Source: CALDSL01 sp039810245 (lineage in GTDB: Bacteria > Chloroflexota > Anaerolineae > Anaerolineales > Anaerolineaceae). From it: a stretch of 64,000 nucleotides of DNA. The notes beneath the pieces are model-generated. The model searched no databases. It was not told the origin of the DNA and was given only the letters and a program-made list of their open reading frames with translations. Of the stretch, positions 35,273 to 44,181 are shown one piece after another. The translations under genes and the position numbers were made by a program. The DNA lies in contig JBDHWQ010000007.1 of assembly GCA_039810245.1 (NCBI GenBank), positions 1 through 64,000 of the forward strand. Direction: 5' to 3'. Numbering within the stretch: position 1 is the first letter of the stretch; each line of letters opens with the position of its first letter.

Positions 35273-36451
35273 TTACATACGCGGCTTGAGCACCACTTTC
35301 ACGCACTCGTCTTCTTTGTCGCGGAACATCTTATAGGCTTCGGGGGCCTGTTCCAGCGGCAGGCGGTGGGTGACGATGAAGGATGGATCGACCATGCCGC
35401 TTTCGATCTTTTCCAGCAGCGGGCGCATATAGCGGTGGACGTGCGTCTGGCCCATGAAGAGCGACAGGCCTTTATTGAAGGCCGCGCCGAACGGAACAGT
35501 ATCCAGGAAACCGGCATAGACGCCGGCAATAGACACCACGCCGCCCTTGCGACAGGCCTGGATGGCCTCGCGCAGCGCGGCCGGACGGTCGGTCTCGACC
35601 TTAAGCGACTGCTTGACGCGGTCGACCACGCCCAGCGGGCCGGCGATATGCGCTTCCATGCCCACCGCGTCGATGCACACGTCGGGGCCGCGCCCGCCGG
35701 TCATCTGCTTGAGCAGCTCGATGACGTCTTCGCCGTCGCTGTTGATCACCTGGGCCTGGCCGTGCTTTTGCGCCATTTGCAGGCGCTCGGGGATGCGGTC
35801 AATCGCGATGATCTGCTCGGCGCCGAGCATGCGCGCGCTGAGGATCGCCATCTGGCCTACCGGACCACAACCCCATACCGCCACCACTTTGCCGGGCAGC
35901 GGGCCGGCGTTTTCGGCGGCCATATAACCGGTGGGGAAGATATCGCTGAGGAACAACACCTGCTCGTCCGTCAGGCTGGAATGGTCGACCTTCAGCGGTC
36001 CGACATCAGCAAAGGGCACGCGGACGTACTCAGCCTGCCCGCCGGCGAAGCCGCCGGTGAGGTGGGAATAGCCGAAGATGCCCGATGGGGCGTAGCCGTA
36101 CATGGTCTCGGCAAGCTGCGCTTTGGGGTTCGAGTTATCGCACAGCGACCAGAGCCCCTGCTGGCAGAACCAGCATTTGCCGCAGGCGATGGGGAAGGGC
36201 ACCACCACGCGGTCGCCGACCTTGAGGTTGCGCACCTCGGAGCCGACCTCGACCACTTCGCCCATAAACTCGTGACCCATGATGTCGCCTGGCATCATCG
36301 AGGGGATGAAACCGTCGAACAGATGCAGATCCGAGCCGCAGATGGCGGTAGAGGAAATCTGGATGACGCAATCCCCGGGGTCGATAATTTTGGGATCAGG
36401 CACGGACTCCACGCTGACGTGGCGACTGCGCTGCCAGACTAAAGCTCTCAT
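35273..36451 (-). CDS. Zinc-dependent alcohol dehydrogenase (formaldehyde dehydrogenase-like)
   Basis: 392 residues. Catalytic zinc ligands: Cys in ICGSDLH and His-Glu in GHEFMGEV. The structural-zinc lobe has CGKCWFCQQGLWSLC. The Rossmann loop is VWGCGPVGQMA. The overall length and MFRDKEDECVKVVLKP end resemble the glutathione-independent formaldehyde dehydrogenase-like branch of medium-chain dehydrogenases. The start overlaps the stop of the SRPBCC gene by 3-4 nt (TCATGA), so the two are co-translated. Confidence 0.9.
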   Translation of the reverse strand: MRALVWQRSRHVSVESVPDPKIIDPGDCVIQISSTAICGSDLHLFDGFIPSMMPGDIMGHEFMGEVVEVGSEVRNLKVGDRVVVPFPIACGKCWFCQQGLWSLCDNSNPKAQLAETMYGYAPSGIFGYSHLTGGFAGGQAEYVRVPFADVGPLKVDHSSLTDEQVLFLSDIFPTGYMAAENAGPLPGKVVAVWGCGPVGQMAILSARMLGAEQIIAIDRIPERLQMAQKHGQAQVINSDGEDVIELLKQMTGGRGPDVCIDAVGMEAHIAGPLGVVDRVKQSLKVETDRPAALREAIQACRKGGVVSIAGVYAGFLDTVPFGAAFNKGLSLFMGQTHVHRYMRPLLEKIESGMVDPSFIVTHRLPLEQAPEAYKMFRDKEDECVKVVLKPRM

Positions 36452-36957
36452 GACTGCCCCTCTTTCTGGTCTTCTTTTTCATCCCTGCGGCCTGAGGTCT
36501 GTCCATCGACGGTGGTAACCCAGCCGACTTCGAGGATCTGCTTCAGCCGGCGCAGATCGTCGCGGATTTGCACTTCGGGTTCTTCGCCCAGCAGGCGAGC
36601 GATGAGCGCGCCGGCCGCGCCGGCCGGGGCATCATAGGCCAGGTTTACAACCACTTCGGTGCCGCGCCCGCCGGGGGCGTCGCGGAAGGCGACCGATCCG
36701 CGGTTGTCGATCTGTGAATCAGGCAGCGAGTGCCAGGAGATCAACTCATCCTGGCGGTCGGTCAAGATTTCCGCGTCCCACTCCACTCTGGTATCCAGCG
36801 GCGCCCTGGCCACCCAGTGCGAGCGCTGCCCGCCGGGGTCAACCGCGCGCACGGATTCGAGGTGGCGCATAAAGCGCGGAAGATTCTCCAGTGAACGCCA
36901 GAACTGGTAGACTTCCGCGCGCGGCCGGTCAATGGTAATTGCCCGGTCAACTTTCAT
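36448..36957 (-). CDS. SRPBCC (START-like) family protein
   Basis: 169 residues from ATG 36957, with AAAGGAA upstream. The N-terminus (DRAITIDRPRAEVYQFW) and middle (WDAEILTDRQDELISWHSLPDS, GTEVVVNLAYDAPAGAAG) are typical of polyketide-cyclase/COQ10-like SRPBCC proteins, often found next to dehydrogenases. The C-terminus is charged. Binds a hydrophobic ligand by family knowledge; role unknown. Co-translated with the alcohol dehydrogenase. Confidence 0.85.
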   Translation of the reverse strand: MKVDRAITIDRPRAEVYQFWRSLENLPRFMRHLESVRAVDPGGQRSHWVARAPLDTRVEWDAEILTDRQDELISWHSLPDSQIDNRGSVAFRDAPGGRGTEVVVNLAYDAPAGAAGALIARLLGEEPEVQIRDDLRRLKQILEVGWVTTVDGQTSGRRDEKEDQKEGQS

Positions 36958-37052
36958 AGGTTTTTCCTTTCTGTTCCCCCTGGCTCGAAATGTACCAATA
37001 GATATAGCTTTGATATCAGTATATGGAAAGGAAGGGGCAGCCAACAATGCGG

Positions 37053-37120
37053 GAAATCCCCGCGCCGGGTGGGGGGATTTCGTATTAAAAAACCCCGGCC
37101 CGGGGGGATGCCGGGCCGGG
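37053..37120 (-). terminator. Two hairpins; the second is a leftward rho-independent terminator
   Basis: GAAATCCCC/GGGGATTTC (37053-37061 with 37073-37081) and CCCGGCCCGG/CCGGGCCGGG (37094-37103 with 37111-37120). Read leftward, the second is followed by GGTTTTTTAAT. There is no annotated leftward gene to its right, so the transcript it ends is unknown. Confidence 0.65.
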
Positions 37121-37284
37121 TTGGCGTACAGGGGGGAACGCCAATCGAAGATTGCACTGTCGCAGGGGGGACAGGCCGCGCGAATGGCGGTAATTGGGAC
37201 GCTGGCAAATGATCAAACCATGAAACGGGCGGTGAGGTGTCCCCCTCAGGAAACTCTGGATTAAGAGTACGCTTTCCGGGCAGG

Positions 37285-37393
37285 TTTGTCAACCCGTTTT
37301 CCGCACTTGTAAACCCATTTTCACCCGTTTGTAACAAAATCCGGACAATTGGCAAAACATCCCGGTTTTCGTGCTGAAAATCGGGATGTTTTG
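37285..37393. repeat. Three 21-22-bp imperfect repeats and an 18-bp hairpin before the phage cassette
   Basis: TTTGTCAACCCGTTTTC-like units start at 37285, 37306-37307 and 37328, then a stem with 17 of 18 pairs (37353-37370 with 37376-37393, loop GTGCT). The patch is AT-rich compared with both sides. Iteron- or operator-like repeats fit; the hairpin may be a bidirectional terminator. No gene was found in 36958-37467. Confidence 0.5.
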
Positions 37394-37467
37394 GGGAATT
37401 GAAACCTGGTGGGCAGGAGCGTATGCTGTGCGCAGATTTAGAAATCTTGTTCTATAAGAGAGGGCGC

Positions 37468-37773
37468 ATGGCGGGTGGCAGGAAAACCAAAAACAGCCGG
37501 ACAGCCGAAACCGAAGCGAGCATGGCGCTGGAGCATGCATTGATCGAGGTGACCGAATACTTGCAGGCGATGATGCGCGAGACCGCGCAGCGTAGCGATG
37601 AGAACAAGGATGTGAAAGCGCTGGCTGACACGATGGAAAAATTCAGCCGCGCCAGCACCCGCCTGCTGAGCCTGCTGCTCGCGCAGCTTGAGCTGTCTTT
37701 GCAAGAAGGCAAGAGCGCCCAACTGCAAAGTTCGCTGGATGCGGTGCTGCACGATTTGCGCAAGGAGGAGTGA
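37468..37773 (+). CDS. Small helical phage-cassette protein
   Basis: 101 residues, basic N-terminus (MAGGRKTKNSRT) and helices rich in Leu/Glu/Gln (STRLLSLLLAQLELSLQEGKSAQL). It precedes the terminase region, the usual place for a small terminase, but the homology is not visible. Stop overlaps the next start (TGATG). AGAGGGCGC lies upstream of ATG 37468. Confidence 0.6.
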   Translation: MAGGRKTKNSRTAETEASMALEHALIEVTEYLQAMMRETAQRSDENKDVKALADTMEKFSRASTRLLSLLLAQLELSLQEGKSAQLQSSLDAVLHDLRKEE

Positions 37774-38051
37774 TGGACGAAAACGAGGCCGCATTGATTG
37801 CCGAACAGGTGAAGCACGCGCTGGACCTGCTGCGGGCCGAGATCGGCAACCTGCAAACCGAGCAGGCCTGCGACCGGCTGATGGTGGACCACCGCCTGGC
37901 GGCGCTGGAAGCACTGGCGCGCGACCACGAGGAACGGCTGCGCTCCGCCAGCGATGGCGTAGTGCAGTTCAAAGTGTGGACCACGCTGGGCTCGGGCGGA
38001 TCGGGGCTGCTGGCGTTGGCAGCGCTGGTGCGCAGCTTCCTGGGCATGTGA
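37773..38051 (+). CDS. Small phage-cassette protein with C-terminal hydrophobic helix
   Basis: 92 residues: a coiled-coil-like region (LDLLRAEIGNLQTEQACDRLMVDHRLAALEALARD) and a hydrophobic end (SGGSGLLALAALVRSFL). AAGGAGGAG precedes ATG 37773. Membrane-linked phage protein of unknown role, in an operon with terminase. Confidence 0.6.
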   Translation: MDENEAALIAEQVKHALDLLRAEIGNLQTEQACDRLMVDHRLAALEALARDHEERLRSASDGVVQFKVWTTLGSGGSGLLALAALVRSFLGM

Positions 38052-38054
38052 GGC

Positions 38055-39575
38055 ATGGATGATCCCGGTTACCTGGCCATCCTGCGGGACGTGTCTCGCT
38101 TCTGCCGCATTAACAATGGGTTCGCGTTGCGCCGCTACCAGCTCGCGGTGGCGCAGGCGGTATGCGATTCGGTGCTGCGCGGCAAGGGGCTGGCTTTTGT
38201 GGTGATGTTTCCGCGCCAGAGCGGCAAGAACGAGCTGCAGGCGCAAATTGAGGCCTACCTGCTGTACCTGCTGCAGAAAGAAGGTGGTGAGATGGTGAAG
38301 GTGAGCCCGACGTGGAAGCCGCAAAGCCTGAACGCCATGCGCCGGCTGGAGCGCGTGCTCAGCCATAATCCGGCGCTGGACGGGCTGTGGGGTAAGGAGA
38401 GTGGCTATATCTACCGCGTGGGGCAGGCGCGGATTGCCTTTTTGAGCGGCGCGCCGGAAGCCAATATCGTCGGCGCCACCGCATCGACGCTGTTGGAAGT
38501 GGACGAAGCTCAGGACGTGCAGACCGGCAAGTTTGACCGCGACATCGCGCCGATGGCGGCCAGCACCAACGCTACACGCGTATTTTGGGGCACGGCATGG
38601 ACGGCTGACACGCTGCTGGCGCGCGAGCTGCGCGGTGCGCGCGCCGAACAGGCGCGGGATGGCGCGCGGCGCGTGTTCCAGCTTACAGCGGATGAGGTGG
38701 CGGCCGAAGTGCCGGCCTATGGGCGCTTTGTGGCGCAGCAGGTGGCACGGCTGGGGCGGCAGCATCCCAGCATCAAGACCCAGTATTACTCGGAAGAGAT
38801 CGCGGAAGAGGGCGGTATGTTCCCGCCTGAACGCCAGGCGCTGATGCAGGGCGAGCACGCGCCGCGCAGCGCGCCGCTGGCGGGCGATGTGACCGCGCTG
38901 GTGGTGGACGTGGGTGGCGAAGATGAGGGCAGCAGTGCGGGTGCGCTAGACAACCCATCGCGCGACAGCACCGTGCTGACCGTGGTGCGCCTGGACCTGG
39001 CCACGTTGGACGATCCACTGCTGCGCGCGCCTACCTACCAGGTGCTCGACCGGCGGCTGTGGACCGGGGCGCGCCACGCGGCGCTATACGGCGAGCTGCG
39101 CGCGCTGGCCGAGCACTGGCTTGCGCGCTGGGTGGTGATGGATGCCACCGGGGTGGGGGCGGGGCTGGCCTCATTCCTCGAGCGCGCGCTGCCCGGGCGG
39201 GTGCTGCCGTTCACCTTCTCGGCGGCGAGCAAGAGCAAGCTGGGCTGGGATTTTTTGGCGGTGTGCGACAGCGGTCGCTACCGCGAGCCGCGGCCGGGCG
39301 CGGGCACGGAGTGGGCGGGCTTCAATGCGCTGCAGGCGCTGTTCTGGCAGCAGGTGCGCCACTGCCGCTGCGAACCGCGCGCCGGGCCGGGGCGCGGACT
39401 GGCGTGGGGCGTGCCGGATGGTACGCGGCTGGGGGGCGATCTGCTGCACGATGACCTGCTGCTCTCGGCGGCACTGTGCGCGGTGCTGGACGGCCAGCGC
39501 TGGTACACCGGGCGCGGCGCGCTGGTGGCGCCCCGGCCCGACCCGCTGGAGCAGATGGACAGAGAAGGGTTTTGA
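38055..39575 (+). CDS. terL: Phage terminase large subunit
   Basis: 506 residues. Walker A FPRQSGKNE (residues 52-60), Walker B LLEVDEAQD (about 148-156), and a C-terminal RNase-H-like nuclease region starting VTALVVDVGGEDEG. It would translocate and cut DNA during packaging. Starts 3 bp after the preceding gene. The portal gene follows after 12 bp. Confidence 0.9.
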   Translation: MDDPGYLAILRDVSRFCRINNGFALRRYQLAVAQAVCDSVLRGKGLAFVVMFPRQSGKNELQAQIEAYLLYLLQKEGGEMVKVSPTWKPQSLNAMRRLERVLSHNPALDGLWGKESGYIYRVGQARIAFLSGAPEANIVGATASTLLEVDEAQDVQTGKFDRDIAPMAASTNATRVFWGTAWTADTLLARELRGARAEQARDGARRVFQLTADEVAAEVPAYGRFVAQQVARLGRQHPSIKTQYYSEEIAEEGGMFPPERQALMQGEHAPRSAPLAGDVTALVVDVGGEDEGSSAGALDNPSRDSTVLTVVRLDLATLDDPLLRAPTYQVLDRRLWTGARHAALYGELRALAEHWLARWVVMDATGVGAGLASFLERALPGRVLPFTFSAASKSKLGWDFLAVCDSGRYREPRPGAGTEWAGFNALQALFWQQVRHCRCEPRAGPGRGLAWGVPDGTRLGGDLLHDDLLLSAALCAVLDGQRWYTGRGALVAPRPDPLEQMDREGF

Positions 39576-39587
39576 CAAGGAGCTTGT

Positions 39588-40952
39588 ATGAGACTACCAG
39601 ATTGGATAGCAGAGCGGTTATTTGGGCCGCAGATCGAGCGTCGCGTGCGCCAGGCGGTGCGCGCGCTGGACGACAGTCGCGATACAGCGGTCTCGGGCGG
39701 GCGGATGATGGAGCGCGACCGCTGGGATGGCGACCGCGAAGAGGTACTGCAGCAGGCGCTGGCTGCCTGGCGCGCCAACCCGCTGGCGCGGCGCATTGTG
39801 GAGCTGACCAGCCAGTACGTGGTAGGCGGTGGGGTGAGCCTGGAATGCGACCACGAACCTACACGCGACTTTCTGCGCGCGTTCTGGGGCCACCGCCTCA
39901 ACCACATGGATCATCGCGTGTTTGACCTGTGTGACGAGCTGACACGCAGTGGCGAGCTGTTTGTGCTGCTCTCCACCGATGCGAGCGGGATGAGCTACGT
40001 GCGCGCGGTGCCGGCGCTGGCGGTGCGCGAGATCGAAACCGCAGCCAACGACCTGGAGCAGCCGCGGCGCTTTGTGGGGCGGAATGGCGAGCAGAGCTGG
40101 CCGGCGTACGACCCGGCCACCGATGACGGCCAGGGCGCGGTGATGCTGCATTATGCCGTCAACCGGCCAGTGGGAGCGCTGCGCGGTGAAAGTGACCTGG
40201 CTCCGCTGCTGCGCTGGCTGGTGCGCTATGCCGCCTGGCTGGAAGACCGCGCGCGGCTCAACCGCTTCCGCTTCGCCTTCCTATACGCGGTTACCTTACG
40301 CGGGGCCAGCGAAGCCGACCGCCGCCGCCGGCAGGCCGAACTGGCCGCCGCGCCGCCCGCGCCAGGGTCGGTGCTGGTGAAAGACGAGGGCGAGGAATGG
40401 GAAGTGCTGTCGCCCAAGCTGGAAGCGGCGCAGGCGGGTGAAGATGGGCTGGCGCTGAAGAAGATGATCGGAGCCGGGGCAGGTGTGCCGCTGCATTTCC
40501 TGGCCGAGCCGGAGAGCAGCACGCGCACCACAGCCGAGTCTGCGGGTGGACCCACCTTCCGGCATTATGAGCAGCGCCAGGAGTATTTTCTGTGGCTGCT
40601 GGGGGACGTGCTGCGCACCGCGGTGGAGCGCGCGGCGCGCGCCGGGCGGGCGGTGGACCCGGGCGCGGAAATCCGCGTGCATGGCGCGGACGTGAGCGCG
40701 CGGGATAACGCCGCGCTGGCGGTAGCGGCATCCACGGCGGTGTCGGCGTTCAGCGCGCTGCGTGATCGCGGGCTGATTGACGATGGCGAGCTGCTGCGGC
40801 TGGCGTACCGTTTTGCAGGCGAGGTGGTGGACGTTGGGGCGATGCTGGCACGCGGGCACGCCGCCGGAGCAGCGAAGACAGTGCGGCCGGGGCGCGCCGC
40901 GCGGCCGGCGGGGGTCGAAGTGGATGGGGAGACGGGTGAGGTGAAGATATGA
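39588..40952 (+). CDS. Phage portal protein
   Basis: 454 residues. The pattern of a portal is recognisable: an early NPLARRIVELTSQYVVGGGVSLE segment, SGELFVLLSTDASG, and the helical KKMIGAGAGVPLHFLAEPESSTRTTAE core. It sits between terminase and capsid, as expected. Stop overlaps the next start by 4 nt (ATGA). Confidence 0.88.
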   Translation: MRLPDWIAERLFGPQIERRVRQAVRALDDSRDTAVSGGRMMERDRWDGDREEVLQQALAAWRANPLARRIVELTSQYVVGGGVSLECDHEPTRDFLRAFWGHRLNHMDHRVFDLCDELTRSGELFVLLSTDASGMSYVRAVPALAVREIETAANDLEQPRRFVGRNGEQSWPAYDPATDDGQGAVMLHYAVNRPVGALRGESDLAPLLRWLVRYAAWLEDRARLNRFRFAFLYAVTLRGASEADRRRRQAELAAAPPAPGSVLVKDEGEEWEVLSPKLEAAQAGEDGLALKKMIGAGAGVPLHFLAEPESSTRTTAESAGGPTFRHYEQRQEYFLWLLGDVLRTAVERAARAGRAVDPGAEIRVHGADVSARDNAALAVAASTAVSAFSALRDRGLIDDGELLRLAYRFAGEVVDVGAMLARGHAAGAAKTVRPGRAARPAGVEVDGETGEVKI

Positions 40953-42886
40953 GCGAGCAAGAGCAGCGAGGGTTCTTTGAGATGCAGCCGGCAGTGCAGG
41001 CTGCGGCAGGCGATCAGTTCGAAGTGCTGGCGATCACTGCGGGTACGGGCAACGGCTGGCGGTTTTCGGCGGGCGTGCTGCGCGCCAGCCTGGCGCTGTG
41101 GGATGGCGTAGAGTGCTTCGTTGACCATGCCGGCGCGGCCGCACCGGGGCGCAGTCTGCGCGACCTGGGCGGGATGTTCCAGCAGCCGGAGTGGGATGAA
41201 GCGGCGCAGGGCATCCGGCTGCGGCTGCGCACCCTGGGGCCGGCCGGCGGGCTGGTGAGTGGGCTGGGGCGCGAGCTGCTGGTCGCCGGTGCGCCGGACG
41301 GCGGCGCGCCCGGCCCGCGGGTGGGGTTTTCGGCGGATATCGGATTTACGGCCAAGGGAAAGGAGATCAGTGAAATCGTCAGGGTGTATTCCGTGGACCT
41401 GGTGTACCAGCCGGCCCGCGGCGGCGCCTTCGTGCGCCACCTGCCGCTCGCGGCAGTCGAGAGCCAACTTCAGACAGCATGCATGGGAGAAGGAATGATG
41501 CAAGACGAAACGATGCAATCACAGCCGGCTGCCGGCGCGGATGATGGCGCGCTGGCGCAGCAACTGGCAGGCTACCTGCTGGAAACCACCCTGGCGGCCT
41601 CGCGGCTGCCGGCCCCGGTGCAGGAGAGCATCCGCAAGCAGTTTGGCGGGCGGGCGTTCGCACCCGCGGCGCTGGCGCAGGCGGTGGACGAGGGCCGCGC
41701 GCTGGTTTCGGCGCTGAGCGCAGCGGGGGTGGTGCAGGGGCCGCGCATCAGCGGGATGGCCGATACGCGCGACCAGCTCCAGGCCGCGGTGGACGACCTG
41801 TTTGGCGCGCCGCGCGAGCACGGCCAGGAAAACTTGCGCGTGGCACGGCTTTCGGGCGTGCGCGAGCTGTACCTTACGCTCACCGGCGATACCGATCTGC
41901 ACGGCGGGTACTACCCCGACCGCGCCCGCCTGGCGACCACGGCCGACTTCACCGGGCTGGTGAAGAACGCGATGAACAAGGTGGTGGCCAACCGCTGGCG
42001 CGAACTGGGGCGCGCCGGGTACGACTGGTGGGAGCGGGTGGTGTGCGTGGAGCACTTCGACAGCGTCAACCAGGTGACCGGGGCGCTGGTGGGAACGGTG
42101 GGCAGCCTGCCGCAGGTGGGCGAGGGCGAGAGCTACCCAGAGCTGGAAGTGGGCGACTCGGCAGAGACCGCCGATTTCGTCAAATACGGCGGCTATATCC
42201 CACTGACTCTGGAGCTGATCGACCGCGATGAGACGCGCAAGCTGCGCGCTTACCCGCGCGAGCTGGCCAGCGCCGGGCTGCGCAACATCTCGTCGATGGT
42301 GGCGGCGGTATTCACTGCCAACGATCACACCGGCCCGACCCTGGCGGACGGCAGCGCGCTGTTCAACACCACCGCGGCCACCACGGCTGGCGGGCATGCC
42401 AACCTGCGCACCGGCGCGCTGACCGCCGCCGAGTGGGACGCGGCCTGCACCGCGGTCTACAACCAGCCCATGCTGGTGAAGAATGCTGACGAGCTGTACG
42501 GCAGCGGGCCGCGCATGGCGATCAACCCGCGTTACCTGCTGGTTTCGCGCGCGCTGCAGCTGGCGGGGATGAAGATCCTGTATCCCACGCTGGAAAACGC
42601 GGCCAACATCTACAGCGAGAACCAGCAGCGCGGCCAGCCGGGCGACGTGCTGACCGTGCCCGAATGGACCGACGCGACGAACTGGGCTGCGGCATGCGAC
42701 CCGCGCGTGGCACCGGCGATCTTTGTGGGCGAGCGCTTTGGCATCCAGCCCGAGGTGTTCATCGCCGGCGACGAGCACAGCCCGGCCGTGTTCACCAACG
42801 ACGAGCACCGCCTGAAGGTGCGCCACTTCCTGGCGGTGTGGGTCAACGATTTCCGCCCGCTGCACAAGAATAACGTGGCGGGATGA
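40949..42886 (+). CDS. Prohead protease-major capsid protein fusion (HK97-like)
   Basis: 645 residues. Residues 1-170 look like a phage prohead protease (VECFVDHAG with a His, VGFSADIGF, a Ser). Residues ~210-645 form an HK97-type/Mu-like capsid protein (RELGRAGYDWWERVVCVEHFDSVNQV, VPEWTDATNWAAACDPRVAPAIFVGERFG). Protease and capsid in one frame avoid a separate scaffold. It is the largest gene of the cassette and is co-translated with the portal. Confidence 0.85.
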   Translation: MSEQEQRGFFEMQPAVQAAAGDQFEVLAITAGTGNGWRFSAGVLRASLALWDGVECFVDHAGAAAPGRSLRDLGGMFQQPEWDEAAQGIRLRLRTLGPAGGLVSGLGRELLVAGAPDGGAPGPRVGFSADIGFTAKGKEISEIVRVYSVDLVYQPARGGAFVRHLPLAAVESQLQTACMGEGMMQDETMQSQPAAGADDGALAQQLAGYLLETTLAASRLPAPVQESIRKQFGGRAFAPAALAQAVDEGRALVSALSAAGVVQGPRISGMADTRDQLQAAVDDLFGAPREHGQENLRVARLSGVRELYLTLTGDTDLHGGYYPDRARLATTADFTGLVKNAMNKVVANRWRELGRAGYDWWERVVCVEHFDSVNQVTGALVGTVGSLPQVGEGESYPELEVGDSAETADFVKYGGYIPLTLELIDRDETRKLRAYPRELASAGLRNISSMVAAVFTANDHTGPTLADGSALFNTTAATTAGGHANLRTGALTAAEWDAACTAVYNQPMLVKNADELYGSGPRMAINPRYLLVSRALQLAGMKILYPTLENAANIYSENQQRGQPGDVLTVPEWTDATNWAAACDPRVAPAIFVGERFGIQPEVFIAGDEHSPAVFTNDEHRLKVRHFLAVWVNDFRPLHKNNVAG

Positions 42887-42960
42887 CCCCCCTCAATCCC
42901 GCCGAAGGTGGGCGTGTTCTTTCGATCCTAATCGCAAAGTGCGCGATTTGAAGGAAAGTC

Positions 42961-43081
42961 TCGCAGGTCGGGTTGAGCCCCCGGAAGGGGCCAAACCCGA
43001 TGCTCTTGAAGAACATCTCAAAACGCCGGGTTTCCCACTGCGGGGCACAATGTCGCCAAAACCGCTCAACCCGACCTACGA
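42961..43081. mobile_element. MITE-like palindromic element
   Basis: 121-bp element with 18-bp inverted ends (TCGCAGGTCGGGTTGAGC and its complement, 17 of 18 matched) and an inner GGAAGGGG/CCC-type hairpin. Similar GGTCGGGTT...CAACCCGACC palindromes are widespread in Chloroflexota and cyanobacteria by recollection. It separates the capsid gene from the next operon and lies close to the ribosome site of 43106. No transposase inside. Confidence 0.6.
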
Positions 43082-43105
43082 ATTAGCAAATAAGGAGACA
43101 CAACG

Positions 43106-43351
43106 ATGGAGAAATTCAAACACCTGTTGGCATCGCGCAAGTTCTGGGCGGCGGTGGTGGGGCTGGGGATGATCGTGCTCAAGGCTTACCGCCCGGAATT
43201 CCCGCTGGATGAAGACCAGATCACGTCGCTGGTGGTGGTGCTGGTGGGCTATATGCTGGGCGTGGCCGTGGAAGACGCCGGTCTGCCGCGCGCACGCGGC
43301 ATCACCATCCTGCGCCGGCGAGACCTGCCGCCCGAGAATGGCAACCAGTGA
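43106..43351 (+). CDS. Small membrane protein, holin-like
   Basis: 81 residues with two short hydrophobic helices (FWAAVVGLGMIVLKAY; ITSLVVVLVGYMLGVAVE) and a charged tail, size and layout of a phage holin or stabilising minor protein. AAGGAG lies 8-12 nt before ATG 43106. Downstream 59-residue gene overlaps by 4 nt. Confidence 0.6.
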   Translation: MEKFKHLLASRKFWAAVVGLGMIVLKAYRPEFPLDEDQITSLVVVLVGYMLGVAVEDAGLPRARGITILRRRDLPPENGNQ

Positions 43352-43527
43352 GCACGCGGCCCAAAAAATCCGCGGTCTGCCCCGGTGATGCCCCACAGGA
43401 GCGCGTGCACCGGCTGGCGCAGATGCATGGCGCCGACCCCGAGCGGCTGCTGGCATGGGCGCTGCGCGCGGACGGGCGCATGGTGGTCATCACCGCGGAT
43501 GGACGCAAGCTGATCGAAGCCAAATAG
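43348..43527 (+). CDS. Small phage-cassette protein
   Basis: 59 residues from GTG 43348, overlapping the preceding stop (GTGA). Basic start (STRPKKSAVCPG), then HRLAQMHGADPERLLAWALRADGRMVVITADGRK, a compact helix-strand motif. Function unknown; position suggests a head-joining or regulatory protein. Confidence 0.55.
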   Translation: MSTRPKKSAVCPGDAPQERVHRLAQMHGADPERLLAWALRADGRMVVITADGRKLIEAK

Positions 43528-43581
43528 ATGCAAGCCGGCGGCCGGCCGAGGGGGAGCCGGCCGCCGGGAAAGGAGCCTGTA

Positions 43582-44172
43582 ATGGACGTGGTGGAACTGC
43601 GCGAGCGGGTGCGCGCCGCGCTGGCCGACAGCAGCGGCCTGGCCTGGAAAGATGCTCTGCTGGATGAGGCGCTGCACGAAGCGCTGGATATGCTCAGCCT
43701 GGCGCTACCGCGCACAGTGAGCGTCGAAATCGAGGCCGAGGCCGGGCGCGAAGTGGCGCTGTCCGGGCTGGCAGGCCTGCTGGACGTGCTGGAAGTATGG
43801 CGCATGGATGGCGACTGGCAGCCCGTCCGCGGCTGGGTGCTGGCATGGCATGCCAACCTGCCGCGGCTGCGGCTGGGTGTGACGCTGCGCGCCGGAGAGC
43901 GGCTGCGGGTGGTGTACGCCGCGCTGCACACGCTGGAAGGACTGGACGGCGCCGTCGAGACGACGCTGGGCAGCCGCTATGCCAGCCTGCTGGTAAACGG
44001 CGCGGCGGGGTACGCGGTGGAACGGCGCGCCTGCCAGGCCATCGCCGGGTATCCCAAAGAGCCGAAGGAATCCGTGGCGCTGCTCAAGTGGAGCGTGGCG
44101 CAACTGCGGGGGTTTGAGAATGATCTGCGGCGGATGCGGCCGCGCAGCCTGATGTTCGCGCAGTGGGAGTAG
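43582..44172 (+). CDS. Phage head-tail connector-like protein
   Basis: 196 residues. AAAGGAG precedes ATG 43582. Mostly helical at both ends with a beta-rich middle (RTVSVEIEAEAGREVALSGLAG, RLRVVYAALHTLEG), resembling the gp6-like connector/adaptor group. Position after the capsid supports a head-completion role; homology itself is weak. Confidence 0.55.
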   Translation: MDVVELRERVRAALADSSGLAWKDALLDEALHEALDMLSLALPRTVSVEIEAEAGREVALSGLAGLLDVLEVWRMDGDWQPVRGWVLAWHANLPRLRLGVTLRAGERLRVVYAALHTLEGLDGAVETTLGSRYASLLVNGAAGYAVERRACQAIAGYPKEPKESVALLKWSVAQLRGFENDLRRMRPRSLMFAQWE

Positions 44173-44181
44173 AGGTGGCTT

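Noticed and set aside
36954..37355. Minus-strand frame upstream of the SRPBCC gene
   Set aside because: Pro-rich, crosses two hairpins, no start signal; SRPBCC start at 36957 is well supported.
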